64,000 bases of DNA from Phyto melanocephala (GCA_941918925.1 OW799237.1:2647201-2711200), one strand, 5' to 3'; counted from the stretch's first letter, positions 22,601 through 34,087 are shown. Numbers and translations are program-made. The notes: generated by a model from the letters alone, not told the origin.

Positions 22601-23152
22601 CCGATTGTTTTCCTGTTAAATGTGAATTTTAAAAATAAATTGTAATATTTCACTTACCAGTTACTTTAGGGTCCAGCGTACCCGAATGGCCAGTCTTATC
22701 CACTTTTAAAATTTTCTTAATCCACGCTACAACTTCGTGGGAACTGGGGTTAGATGGCTTATCCAAATTAATAAAGCCAGATTTCATGTACTCCCTAATA
22801 TCACGATTCAGCGGCGAAGATCCACTGGGCAATGGAGTATAGTGATTGGTGCGCACATTCAATTTATCGAAATTCTTCAACAGCAAAGGCCATTGTGAGG
22901 TATCCAAAGTGGCAGTTCTTTCAGAAGGCTTAACGATGAAGTCACCAGATTTTTGCAAAGCTCCAATATCATCCAAATCAATTGGCTCTTCCTTTATCCT
23001 CTTCTTTTTCTTCTCTTTTTTGATTTCTATATAAAGCAGAAAAAACGTGATTATGTATATTCACCCACGTTGCCAATAGCTTTTGATCCAAAATTGTTTG
23101 TTTTACAGAAATAAATATTGTTAAAAACTTAAAACATACCAACATCAGCCAT
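19644..23152 (-). CDS. Nop60B: Nop60B / dyskerin, H/ACA RNP pseudouridine synthase
   Basis: Catalytic subunit of nucleolar H/ACA RNPs, which convert uridines in rRNA to pseudouridine. Six coding exons on the minus strand: 23152-23140, 23026-22658, 21528-21277, 20893-20619, 20348-19932 and 19868-19644, 1551 nt, 516 aa; all junctions are GT-AG and keep frame. The N-terminus is Lys-rich, then the dyskerin-like domain (~45-90). The TruB domain follows, with the catalytic Asp at residue 123 in [11 protein letters not shown] and the family-typical [21 protein letters not shown] domain starts near residue 304, and the tail carries two Lys runs, a nucleolar-type signal. Length is close to the Drosophila protein (about 508 aa). 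The first exon contributes only MADV plus one base. CACGTG E-boxes lie upstream and in intron 2. Identification is secure. Confidence 0.97.
20474..20597 (-). ncRNA. H/ACA snoRNA candidate in Nop60B intron 4
   Basis: Within the 268-nt intron between exons 4 and 5, the minus strand forms a 10-bp hairpin (CATAAAGAAT with ATTCTTTGTG, one G-T pair) flanked by unpaired arms like a guide pocket and a short outer CCCA/TGGG stem. An H-box-like AAATTA follows about 14 nt after the pocket. A second GT/AC-rich half ends in ACATTT, an ACA box three bases from the putative end. From memory, Drosophila Nop60B also hosts an intronic H/ACA RNA. Target not assigned. Confidence 0.5.
22201..22316. mobile_element. 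Small MITE-like inverted repeat in Nop60B intron 2
   Basis: Starts TATTGTCATTGGCGTTGTCG and ends, on the opposite strand, TATTGTCATTGTCGTTTTTG. It is 116 bp long with further short inverted CGACA/TGTCG motifs inside. Non-coding. Confidence 0.55.
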
Positions 23153-24775
23153 ATTTATTTAATGTTTTATTTATGTTACTTAAAAACCTAAATTAATTTA
23201 AAAATTTCGCAAAGTCTGGAGCAACACGTTTAGATTCAACAACGAGGTTAGAAAAATGGACGAGTTGACAGCAAAATTTGAAGTAGAATTTTTTGGTAAC
23301 AAGAAACACGTGCACTACACAAGCGACATCTGGTTATCAAATTATTGTGAAAGTCTCCACGCACAATTAACTTGAATATAATATTGTACTCAACTGTCAT
23401 ATTTTATTGCCACATTGTATTACCGCCGAAACATTTATTGTAAATATATTGCGGAATAATTGTTCAAAATTATTTATAAGAAATAATGTTGAACATAAAC
23501 ATTTCACTGGTGCTTATTCCAGATCATCAGTAGACCTTTAAACCATAAAATTTATTAAAAAGTTTAAAATTATTACAAGTTTTATTTAAAATTTGTCATA
23601 AACAAATTATTTATAAGAAATAATGTTGAACATAAACTTTATAATTTGATTATTTCTTTTAAGAGTGTTGTTTGTGAAAATTAAACAAAAAAGTTTGTGA
23701 CTATGCACATTCTAAGTAAAACAAAATAATAAAAATATATATCAAAATACAGTTCTTATATATTTTGGTTTGAATATAAAAAGAACAATTCACGGCTAAT
23801 TTTTAAAAATTTATTGCCAATACACAGTACGTGTTGTTCACCCAAAATAAAATTTTTTGAAGGACTGCGGTCACACGTTCAAGTTTTCGCTTTTAAGTTG
23901 AATACACTTTCATTCGAATTCATAGCTGTGACGTAGGCTGCAAGCAACTTGATAATCAATTTTATTGAGCATGAAACTCAGAATGTTTGCAAAAAAAAAA
24001 TTATATATCTTTATTAGCGACTAAATTTTAAACGACTAATTAACATTAATTTTTATACACGACAATTAATTATTAAAATTATTTGCGGCAGAATATTTGT
24101 ACAAGCAGACACGTGTAGAAACGAAAAATTATGAAAAACAACTATAATGGGTTGTTTTACATGACAATCAATGAATTCGCCTTTAAGTATTTTTTTTTTT
24201 ATAAAATTTGACATTCAGACATAAAAAGAAAAATACAGCCGAATTCGTAATCAAGTGCCTCTTTAGACATGCCGTTGGAGTTGGCGTATGTAGACCATCA
24301 GTACATAGTACTAAACAAAAAAAAACTTATATTTAATATCGATTTTATTGGCCAAATGACTATATTTATAACAACGAAATCATTATCAATAAAATTTCAA
24401 TACAATATTATAATTTCCTTTAATTACAATAATTTAGGTCATATTTTATTAACAAAACTTCAGCGTATATATGACCTTATTTATATTTCTTTGAAGCTTT
24501 TTAACCATATACTTATTACAAAAACATTTTAATCAATATGCCTATACTCACTAGGTTAAGAGCAGTTAAGAGAATGGACAATCTCACAAAATTTAAAATA
24601 ATTTTTTTGAGCGTATCACACAAGCGCCATCTGATTGTCAAGTTAAAAACATCAACAAAAAGGGCGTTATTATACTGATAGTAATTTTGTTTTTCGCAAT
24701 TTTGCTTATTTAAAAAATCGGATGAATTCTCGTTCAGCGAAATGATAACTTTTTGTGTCATATCCATACCTTTTA
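23153..24775. other. Nop60B promoter side and AT-rich spacer
   Basis: Contains the Nop60B 5' UTR and promoter. A ~35-bp direct repeat occurs at about 23469 and 23607 and includes TTATAAGAAATAATGTTGAA. No gene is supported. Confidence 0.45.
23307..23312. promoter_or_regulatory. E-box CACGTG upstream of Nop60B
   Basis: A perfect CACGTG lies 155 bp upstream of the Nop60B start codon, and another is in intron 2 at 22516-22521. Nucleolar genes in flies are often Myc targets through such sites. Binding here is inferred. Confidence 0.45.
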
Positions 24776-24900
24776 TAGGGGGTTAGTCCGTAATTTAATT
24801 CGAAAGAAAACATTTTTGAAATACAATGGGCCAATTCAAAGTGGTTGCATATCAGTCGTATTTGTACTATTTCATATTATTTTATGCATGCTTAAAATTT
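24776..24900. repeat. Left arm of a degenerate long inverted repeat
   Basis: A 23-bp core at 24820-24842 (ATGGGCCAATTCAAAGT) recurs inverted at 27433-27455 with one mismatch, and flanking GTACTAT and TCATAT motifs keep the same order. It may be the end of an older element that later received the hAT-type and P-like insertions. Confidence 0.5.
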
Positions 24901-24948
24901 TTGTGAGTAATTTCCATACAAAAAAAATAATATGACTTTACACATTTG

Positions 24949-25787
24949 CAGCGTTGTCAACTCGGTGATTTTATCACCGTTTTTGGTGATTTTTTTTTTA
25001 AGTTTTTAGTGCTTTTATTTTTATTTCGGTGACACCAAATACTAAATTTGAAAATAATTTTTTTAATTGAAAACAATTTTTGTAAGGGTAAATATCTTTA
25101 ATTACCCTTACGTATTTTGTATCTTAACAAAGCTAAAAAATATTAACTCATTGTAAAATGATATTATGTTGATAATACTTTCAGCTTATGATACTAAATA
25201 ATTAAGAAGCTTATAAGGATTGATAGTATACAATGTTTCTGTTATTTGAGTGTTTTGCTTGTTTATTATTAATTGAAACTTATTTCCGATGCTGGTTTGT
25301 TGATATCCTGTATGGTTTATGAGATATAAACCACCTACTTCTTATAAAATGAAATTGTTACGAGAATTTATTTTGTAAGTAAAGTTTCAAGTTGATCAAA
25401 CCTTGGTGAAAATAAAAAAAGAGAAATTAATATGCAAATACTTTTATTTTAAAATTTTTTAGAGCACAAATTGACACCCTGATAAGGTTAATATTTGCAT
25501 TGATAGTACATTTGGATGTTGTGGCCTAATAATATAAAGAACAGAATATCTTTAGACTTGTATTTCGATTATCGATATCAATCAAAACTCCAGTCTTATT
25601 GCCATTTGTAAAATAATTTATTTTAGGGGGCAACTGGCATCTAAAAGCTTTATTTTTTTTAAGTAATGATTATATTAGCAAATGTAAAGTTAAATTGTAC
25701 ACATTTTAAACTCAGTGATTTTTTATGAAAATTACGCGCTTTTTTAGGGGTTTAGTGCTTTTTGAAATTTTAAAGTTGACAACGCTG
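24949..25787. mobile_element. hAT-type non-autonomous element, 839 bp
   Basis: The ends are CAGCGTTGTCAAC and its exact inverted copy (13 bp). CACATTTG is duplicated at 24941-24948 and 25788-25795 as a perfect 8-bp target-site duplication. An 8-bp duplication with ends starting CAG is the hAT signature. No transposase frame is present. Confidence 0.85.
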
Positions 25788-25835
25788 CACATTTGTTTCC
25801 TATGTATAAGAAATTGTTTATGTTATACTTTTAAC

Positions 25836-27217
25836 CAAGAATGATTAAATAAAGATTACGCCTTGCGCATGATTTACCGTTAGATGACGTAGTAATCCCC
25901 TCGCAAAGGTTACCAAGTATGTATCATATGTAAAGTTTATAATTTCTTACAAAAAATGTATGTATTTTGTAATAGTAGGCAGCCCTGTAATTAATTTACT
26001 CAGAGAGTTTTAAAAAAAAAGTATTACAACGGTGCTTAACAAAAAACGAATTTCGTGTCATATTTTATAATAAATACATATAAATAATATTAATAATATT
26101 AAAACTATATTAAAAGTGTTTAAATTTGGTTGTTTAAAAGTTTCAAAACTAATAAAAACAGAAAACAAAATAATGTGAAAAGAAAAGAAAGAGAGCAAAT
26201 ATGAAATGTGCAGTGGGCAAATGCAAACAAAGTAACAGCAAAAAAACAAGTGAGAAATTATATTAAAACCTAATAAATTGCGCATTTTTAATAAAACGTT
26301 TGTAATTTTAAAAGCTCGAAGCAAGTTGTTGGTAATATTTTGCAAACGAGTGAAGCCTGTAAATGTGGATAAAGAAAAAAATTGTGCTTTACATTTTAAG
26401 CAAGAAGTTTTTGAAAGAAACTTGATATTTGAAATGGGTAAGTTAAAACAAAATTAATTCTTGCAGTACATTACTAAGGCATTATGAAAAGAATTTAATA
26501 AACGGCGTGCAAAAATTTTAAAATCCCATGCAGTTTCGTTTTTAGACACTAGTGCTATTGAATGTGAAACGAAAACTTCTAATGAAACTGAAGTTGCAAA
26601 TGTATATGAAGGACTACGTGAAACTGAAAAGCAAAATGATATTCCAAATAGTTTTGAAGAAACATTGGTCGCGGAAAATGCTCCAAGGCCGACTGATATT
26701 GAAGAAGATCGCTTCTAAACTTACACCATATTTTTCAAATTAAATGGTAACAAATTATTACTTTCAAGCGGATATTTACAAAAGCATTTGTTGGAAGCCA
26801 AAGAAATTGAAGCCAGTGAATACGTCAAAAAAAACTTTTTTTTAGGTGTCGAATGTATTTTAGAATTAGGAAACTAAATGTCGAAATCGCTTAAAATACT
26901 TATAAGCGAAAAAAAAATTTGATAAAATAACAAAATGAAATGAATTCTACACCTAATATAATAGTTAAATATTGTAATAAAAATAATGAAAATATATACA
27001 TATGTATATATATAAAGAATTTATTTGCTTTCAAAACATTTAGTTAGAAAAATAACAATTTGTCCCACTGTTATGTTTTTACACAACCATTATTAGTTAT
27101 ACAACTGAATTTTATTAGCCAATCAGAACACAGCTTGAGTGACGTCAGAATTCCTACATGCGCAGAAATGTTTTTTTAGGGCTGCGTGATGGCGTAATCT
27201 TTATTTAATCATTCTTG
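25836..27217 (+). mobile_element. P-like DNA transposon, 1382 bp, with THAP-domain relic
   Basis: Perfect 27-bp terminal inverted repeats starting CAAGAATGATTAAATAAAG are bounded by an 8-bp target duplication CTTTTAAC (25828-25835 and 27218-27225). P-superfamily elements have ends starting with CA, 8-bp duplications and a transposase whose first exon encodes a THAP zinc finger. A THAP-like coding relic lies inside (26201-26718). At 1.4 kb it is about half the length of a complete P element, so it is probably an internally deleted, non-autonomous copy. Confidence 0.8.
26201..26718 (+). pseudogene. THAP-domain coding relic within the P-like element
   Basis: The first part encodes MKCAVGKCKQSNSKKTSEK, with the Cys-x4-Cys of a THAP finger, then stops at 26264. 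In another frame, KLRIFNKTFVILKARSKLLV leads into NCALHFKQEVFERNLIFEM, which supplies the Cys-x2-His half. One frame change, or a very short undetected intron, separates the halves. A good donor follows at about 26437 (ATGGGTAAGT). A second exon from about 26547 encodes 57 residues rich in Glu, ending EEDRF and a stop at 26716-26718. The catalytic part of the transposase is absent. The THAP assignment rests on the spaced Cys/His residues and the LHF-x-VFER context, seen by eye. Confidence 0.6.
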
Positions 27218-27389
27218 CTTTTAACCATACTGTCTCTCAGAGAGAATATATTCGCTTCTCACCTCTCAGAGAGAATATTTTCTATTTTCTTCTTTCCTGT
27301 ATACATACAATTTTTAACAGCGTCATCTCTGTCTTCTTTCTTGTATTAAATACATAATTAGTTAACAAAAGGTGTTCAAAGTCACTAGT

Positions 27390-27620
27390 CATATTAATAT
27401 GAATTATATGACATAGTACAATATGAGATTTTACTTTGAATTGGCCCAATGTATTAGGCATATAAATTCAAAAAATTTTAGTTTCGTTACTCTATAATTC
27501 TATTAAAAAAAAAAATAAGCATGTCGAATTAAAATTAATTAATCATACTAAGGCCCATTAAATAATAATTAATGGGCATTAAATCATACAAACTTTTTTT
27601 CGGATTACGGAGCAGGTCCT
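27390..27620. repeat. Right arm of the degenerate long inverted repeat
   Basis: Inverted counterpart of 24776-24900 (core 27433-27455). A TCCGTAAT motif near the outer end of each arm also matches. The arms are too degraded to define exact ends or a target duplication. Confidence 0.45.
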
Positions 27621-28300
27621 CAGGGGGTACACTCTGCATACACCCTAATTTTGACTAAAATGACAATATAAAAAACTAAGTACCTACTTATTTTAAAAAG
27701 AGCAAACAAAAAAATCAGGCGAAAACAGAAGCGCATAGCCTTGCTAAATTAATGAAGTTGATAAATGGCTTTTAAAATAAAAAAAACGTTATTTTTACTA
27801 ATTTGAAATATTTTATTTGTAATTTTTAAAATGAAATTGAAAACTTACATTACATAAAATTAAATAGAAGTGTTAATCGCAATTTTTATATTTTGTTGCT
27901 GGTTTGTAATTTTAACGTATTATAATTTATAAAAAGATAACTTAATAGTAAACATAGATAAAAATAAAACAAGTAAAAACGTGACAGTAATATATAGAAT
28001 TATAAACACGAAAATTATTATTTGCTACATGTTCTTTATTAAGGAACAAACTGTAAATAAAGTTTATTCTTATTCGTGCGAATATTAGAATTTTTAAAAA
28101 GGAGGCAACTCCTTCTGCATTAATATTAAAGAGAATTGAAATACAAATTATTAAGTAGTGTTGTATGGTGTATAGGATTATCAAATAAGATTCGTTTAGT
28201 TTTAGATAAGAGATTAGGTAAACAAAAATTAACATTTGTGTTTTCGGGAGATTTATGATTAAAGAGCTGTTCGCTTATCCGAAGAAATTGAATTTAAATC
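27621..28300. other. Borealin 3' UTR and spacer
   Basis: Minus-strand AATAAA signals at 28063-28068 and 28035-28040 could end the borealin transcript. The rest is AT-rich with no gene. Confidence 0.45.
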
Positions 28301-29718
28301 TTAAAATCCAGCTTTGTCTACCATACTTACAATTTTATCGATATTTGTTTTCAGGGTTTTCAACTGTTTTACAGTTTCTGGTTCAAGGTCTTCCAGAATG
28401 TGTGGCTGAACATCGGAAAGTTTTTTAGGACGCATGGATATAACACCATTACGCAATGGTATATTTAAGTGTGCAAAATTTTCGGGCAACCTTGAAACAA
28501 ATATTAAAAAAATTAATTAAAAAAGAAAAATGCAACATATATGTTAAACTTACATTTGGGTGACTAAAGGACTCCCACATGTGGACAAAACCAATTCGCC
28601 TGGTTTGGGAAAACGTAAAAATGTTGGAGGTGATTGCGGTGAATTCCCATTTTGTGTTTTAGATGAACGATCTGCACTAAGTGCTTTTGTACGACCTGCC
28701 ATAGGTGTACGCATTTTACTACGTGAAAGGTGTTCTGTTCCTTGTCCATTTGCTCCACTACCACTTAATTGTGAAGGCTTAAGTTTTATAGCTGATCCAG
28801 GTATTGGAACTAAATTGCCGCATGCTGATCGGCTACGTCTAGGACGTCTAGCACGTGCTGAACTTAATGGCCCTGGTGTACGCAAACGTGACGACTGTTC
28901 TTGAAATATGGGTTGCGAAAGCACATTTGAACTTAAAAAAGCAGGATTTGCTATTGTCGATCCAATACTGCCGCCCGTGGAGCTATCTTCTGTAAGGTAG
29001 CCTTTACCAAATGAGTTAAAAGTGCCACAATGTATATACATACATACAAATGAGCGAAAGAAAAAGTAGTAGTGATAAGATGAGATGTTTTTGTTACCCA
29101 AATATTTGTCAAAAGACCAATTAAAAGAATAATAATGTAATAAAAAAGACATGCGGAAAGTTGATGGGTTATGAAATAATTAATCTAAAAGCTTATGTAG
29201 GTATAATTAATAATATTCAGTTTAGCAGTTAACAGCATTTTTATTTTTCTCCCAAAACCTTTGATTAGAAACACCTCAAATCCAGCATAACTGAAAAATT
29301 AAAAAAAAAATTGTGGTACTCACCCTCATCATTAGGATTTACAACTCTTGCTGACTTCATTAATGTGGAATTTTGTAAAGTTGAATTGAACATTTTTGAT
29401 TTGTTCTGTTCCCAATCGGTAAAACAATTTATGTCCTAAAAAAATAATAAATAACAAATTATATACATATGAAAATAGACATTTTTTATCTCATACCAGT
29501 GAAAATATATCGACCATTTTCATCTTTAATAAGGCGCGTGGCGTCCGCTGTAACAACATTTTCACTTCATCTTCAAAAGTCGTAAGGAATCCCTGTAATA
29601 TATCATCCATTGTATTTTGAAAGCCATCGAGAGAATTTTCAAACTCCCTCACTTTTTCTTCACGATTTGTTGTCTCACGATTGCGCTTTGAACTTTTCGA
29701 AACTTTTGTGCGCGGCAT
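28301..29718 (-). CDS. borr: Borealin, chromosomal passenger complex subunit
   Basis: Borealin joins INCENP, Survivin/Deterin and Aurora B in the complex that controls chromosome attachment and cytokinesis. Four coding exons: 29718-29497, 29435-29324, 28989-28554 and 28490-28301; 960 nt, 319 aa, close to the Drosophila length (about 315). The protein starts MPRTKVSKSSKRNRETTNRE, the conserved borealin N-terminus that forms the helical bundle with INCENP and Survivin. The middle contains RTPGPLSSARARRPRRSRSA and RTPMAGRTKALSADR, basic Ser/Thr-Pro segments typical of the central region. The C-terminus (NIPLRNGVISMRPKKL then a helix) corresponds to the dimerisation domain. The Met at 29718 is chosen because family homology begins exactly there. 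Flies have a testis-biased paralogue (australin), and the fit seems better to borr. Confidence 0.92.
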
Positions 29719-31597
29719 TTTGTTTTTAAAATATGTTAGTTTTTTAAAATAGTATTTTTTGTAAGTTTTAGTTGCGATATAAAACCGCTTAGATTTTAAC
29801 AAATCTTGCTTAGATTTTTTCTAAATTATCTTGTAATATCCTTATTTTTCCCTTTAAGTTATGAAAATATTTGGTAAAATGGCGCTTTGAATTGTGCGGT
29901 TATACCTTTTTATATGTTGTTTGGATTTTCTTTAAGTAGTTGGCTGCATTGATTTTTGATTTAGCAGCTGCCAAACTTAGCAATGTCTACACTGGTTGCT
30001 TAAATATTCAGTGTAAGACTTGTCATATTAATTCGCAGTTTCAGTTGTTAAAAACGTTTAAAATAAATGCAAAATTGTAAATAACAAGTTTTGGCTTTAA
30101 AGTTTTTTAACATTATAAAGAAGAAAAATTTAAACAAAAACAATATGCATGTGTTTTTTAATCGTTGTATTTGTTGTCGCGAAGCATATACATACCTTAT
30201 GAATATGGCTTGAACTTTCTAATTTTGTGTAAAAGGAGAAATAAATGGAAAGCATTTATTTTCCCTAACTGGGAAAAAAATAGGGAACAACGTTTATGCA
30301 AGTCTCTTTTGTTACTCTACTCCGTTAAGAAGATTGCTATATGAAGGTATGTGAACACTTTTGCGACGTTTTGCACCTATATATATATATATATATACGC
30401 GCACAATTTATTGTCAACTGAATAAGACTAAAACATGTTTATGTAACAGAGATAAATTAAAAAAAATCACAATAAATGGTTCTGTTTGCATACAAACAAT
30501 AATATGTATATACCTAACATGTATTAATATTTATTGTTTTCCTGAGTCTCAAGCATCTTTTATTTAATTCACTCAAACAACACATGTTGTAATACAACAC
30601 ATAATTATTTTTTTTTTTTTAATAAAAAGTATTTAATAGTGACACAAAGTGCATCATGAACAAATTCTAAATTCAAGATGGTGCATTAAGCAAAATGTTG
30701 GATTACATGATTAATAGTTTGGAGCTTACATTGGAATATCTAAGCTTGAAAATAGGCTATTATAAAACTTTTTGATTATAAAACGTTAATTTAGATTTTA
30801 AATCGGGTCAAAAATTTGTATTAGTCTGATAAGTACCCTAAAATGATAAGGTAATTTTTTGATATTTTCACATTTCTGTTTTCATATGGGCCGATAAATT
30901 TTTAAAGACAGTAACTGAACAATTTTTTTAAATATATTTGTTTACTTTATGTCGCAGTCAAATTATTTTAAAACATAATTTGACACCTAATTAATAAAAA
31001 CTATTCGCATATAAACATTTTGGTATAAAAAAAATAATGAGTATATTTTGATCTTTTCTTTGTTCTTTATAATGGTATAATTGAATATATAATTCTCACT
31101 CTTTCTCTAATCATGCGAACTTGATTATTAATGTTTAAAAACCACTCGATTAAAAAATCGCTAGATTTAGAAGGAACATCTACTGACAACCTTGTCATTT
31201 AACCTTAACTGCATTTTAATTTCAAATACAACAATAACAACTTTGTCAGATTAACAGCTGTAAACACATTCTTGTTATTGTTTTGAATAATCTAAAAAGT
31301 GTAAAATTTCTACTTCGATTGCCAATACAATTTTGTTATACCTTTTAAAAATAATCTTATTATCTAAAAACTATAAAATAATATCAGCATTATTAACAAA
31401 TTTCTTCAAATAATTAAGTGTTTTAAGTTTAATTAATATACGAAAACGGCTTTCAAACAAAAAAAAAAATTCTCAAATTTGATGGTACCTATGTATATAC
31501 AAATGTATATCTACACGCATTTTTTTGTGTACCTACTTACGTACATATATATTTTTTTTAAACATTTGTTTTTATTTTTTCTTTTCTATGTTTGCAG
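29719..31597. other. Divergent intergenic region between borealin and the nucleotidase
   Basis: Head-to-head promoters should lie here. The nucleotidase has a 5'-UTR intron ending at the AG at 31596-31597, so its first non-coding exon is somewhere upstream. An (AT)n run is at about 30379-30398. No other gene is supported. Confidence 0.5.
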
Positions 31598-31778
31598 ATT
31601 AATCATTATAAGGAGAAAAAATACCAGAAAACAAGTAAAATAATAAAAAAAATAATTGCCTAGAGAATTGATTTGTGCGTATAGCAATTGGCATTAAGAA
31701 AATAACAAAATTCCGGCTAAACTCATACGCGGCACACTAGCTGCTGCTTCACATATATTTATCCAAATTTCAAGTAGA

Positions 31779-33905
31779 ATGAGCTCCTCTAAGGAATTTA
31801 AACAAGACAATCATGCTTCAGATGAAATCTGCATTCGTATGCAGGATATTAAAGAATTGTGCGACGATCATTGTAAAATAAAAGATCCTGTACGTGTTGA
31901 AGGTATAATTAACGAATTTGTCAAAGGTGGCACGGAGCGTCTGCAATTAGTCTCTGATTTTGATTATACCATAACAAAACAGCGTACCATCGATGGAAAA
32001 CCGGTGTTAAGTAGTTTTGGCATTTTAAATGCTTGCAAGTCCTTGCCGCCACGTTTTATTGAGGAATCACATAAATTGTATCACAAGTATCGTCCGATTG
32101 AAATTGATCCTCATATTCCGACTGAGGATAAAATTAATCATATGATTGATTGGTGGACTAAGACGGGTGAATTATTAGTGTAAGTATTAAGTAAAAAGCG
32201 TTATGTTAACGTAAGAAGGTATCTATCTACCTACCTACAAAGAAGGATTTATACTACAATTAAAAAAAAAAAATTATATTCAACAAAAAATTTTAAATTT
32301 TTTTCAACATTTTATTTAACATTTTTTTTTTATTTTATTAACGGAAAAATCTACAGAGAAACTATTAAACATTAAGTTCATTCGTTTACTCAAAAGTATT
32401 ACTATATTGTTTTTATTTCTTCGAGCTAAAGATCACTTTTTTATAAAAATTATTATTTTATATTTTATAAAATAATAATTTTTATATTATTGTTATTTTA
32501 TATATATTGTTTAATAGTAATACTTTTGAAATATAAAATATAAAATAATAATTTTTATAAAAAAGTGATCTTTAGCTCGAAGAAATAAAAACAATATATT
32601 AATATAAAAAGGTCGAAGAAATTTACACAATATTTCAAAAGTATTACTATTAAACAATATTACTGAACTTTACTGGATTTTGTTCGTTTACACAAAATTT
32701 TATGTAAAACATAAACAATCATCCAGTAAAGTCCACTAAAAAGAAGTACAAATTTTTAGTAAACGAACAAACCCATTTTTTTCAATTTCAATTAATCTAA
32801 CACAGTAATTTTTTGTAAATGAAAAACTATTTTACAATTTTTTATAGCTAGAAAGTTTGCTAAAAGTCTTAAGCTTACTTTAATTAAATTTAGATAAACT
32901 ATAAACTAATTTAATATAGCGTTTATTGAATTTCGTTGGTTTACACAAAATCCTATAAAAGGAGTAAAAACTTTTAGTAAATAAACAAACCTAAGTTTTG
33001 TAAATAAAAATTTATAGCTAGAAAATTTACTAAAAGCCTTAAACTAATTTTATTTTAATTTAGATCAACTAATATCAAATTTAAAATATTTTAAGATATG
33101 ACTTAAATATTTTGTTTTATTAGCTATAATTATTACTTAATTAATTAATTTAATTATAACAATTACGCATTTAAGAATATTACATAACAAAAAAAAAAAA
33201 AATCTAAACAAATTATTCATAGCTCCCCAGTCATAATTTAAAACGTAATTTATAATTAATTTTTGCTTTTAGTGGTTTTCCTTTGATTCAAAGTGAAATC
33301 GACGGCATTGCTTTCCAATACAAAGATGCACTACGTGATCGCACTAACGTTCTATTTAAAACTCTTAATCGTTTAGACATACCTGTTCTAGTATTTTCAG
33401 CCGGCTTAGGTAATTCAGTAATATCCGTTTTACAACAGGCCAACGTTATGTACTCGAATGTTAAAGTTGTCTCAAACTTTTTGCGATATAAAGATGGTCT
33501 GCTGAATGGTTTTCAAGAGCCCATGATACACACATTTAACAAAAACGAAACGGCATTAAATGGTAGCGAATATTATGATTTGGTGCATAATCGTGATCAT
33601 ATAATTGTTATGGGGGATTCGATTGGTGATGCTGATATGGCAAATGGAGTTCCGTCCTCGTCGCATATTATAAAAATAGGCTTTTTATTTGATCATGTTA
33701 GTAATATATATATATATGTTTGTTTGTATCAAATAACTAATTTTATATCTTAATTTTACATCTTTAGCCCGAACAAAACTTAGAAAGATATATGAATGCT
33801 TTTGATATTGTATTAATTGACGATCAAACCATGGATGTTCCCTTGGCTTTATTGGCAACCATTGAAAACTATCAGCAACGTTTGCAAACAGCGCAATTAG
33901 TGTAG
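31779..33905 (+). CDS. cN-IIIB: Cytosolic 5'-nucleotidase III (HAD family, cN-IIIB type)
   Basis: Dephosphorylates pyrimidine monophosphates and, in the IIIB type, 7-methylguanosine monophosphate from cap turnover; the substrate preference is inferred from the family. Three coding exons: 31779-32179, 33273-33696 and 33768-33905; 963 nt, 320 aa, normal for the family. HAD motif I is SDFDYTIT with nucleophile Asp60 and Asp62. Motif II is FSAGLGN around Ser176. The acidic motif GDSIGDADMANG carries Asp249 and Asp253 for magnesium. No signal peptide, so cytosolic. A 5'-UTR exon starts at 31598. Intron 1 is 1.1 kb and holds a large palindrome. From memory, the Drosophila orthologue lies near the orthologues of Nop60B and the HECT ligase, suggesting conserved gene order. 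Confidence 0.95.
32404..32597. repeat. Large perfect palindrome in nucleotidase intron 1
   Basis: Arms 32404-32469 and 32532-32597 are perfect inverted copies (66 bp) around a 62-bp loop. A second 30-bp inverted pair overlaps it (32505-32534 with 32632-32661), so alternative hairpins are possible. Confidence 0.9.
32654..33070. repeat. Diverged direct duplication in the same intron
   Basis: Sequence running from TTCGTTTACACAAAATT through TTATAGCTAGAAAGTTTGCTA recurs ~230 bp later as TTGGTTTACACAAAATC and TTATAGCTAGAAAATTTACTA. The first unit also contains inverted GTTCGTTTAC/GTAAACGAAC. Confidence 0.65.
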
Positions 33906-34087
33906 GAAATAAAAAGTTAAAAAAGAAATCACAATTAATATAAAAGGACAAAAATTTATTTACGTTTGTATGTATTTTTAATTTATAACAAATTTAACAT
34001 TAATTTTTTAAAGGAGATTAATAAGATATATTTTGTAAACATATTTGTTAATATGATAGCTAATGAAAAAGAAGTATCTTTTATTTA

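Noticed and set aside
28560..28904. 114-codon plus-strand frame
   Set aside because: Shadow of borealin exon 3 on the opposite strand.
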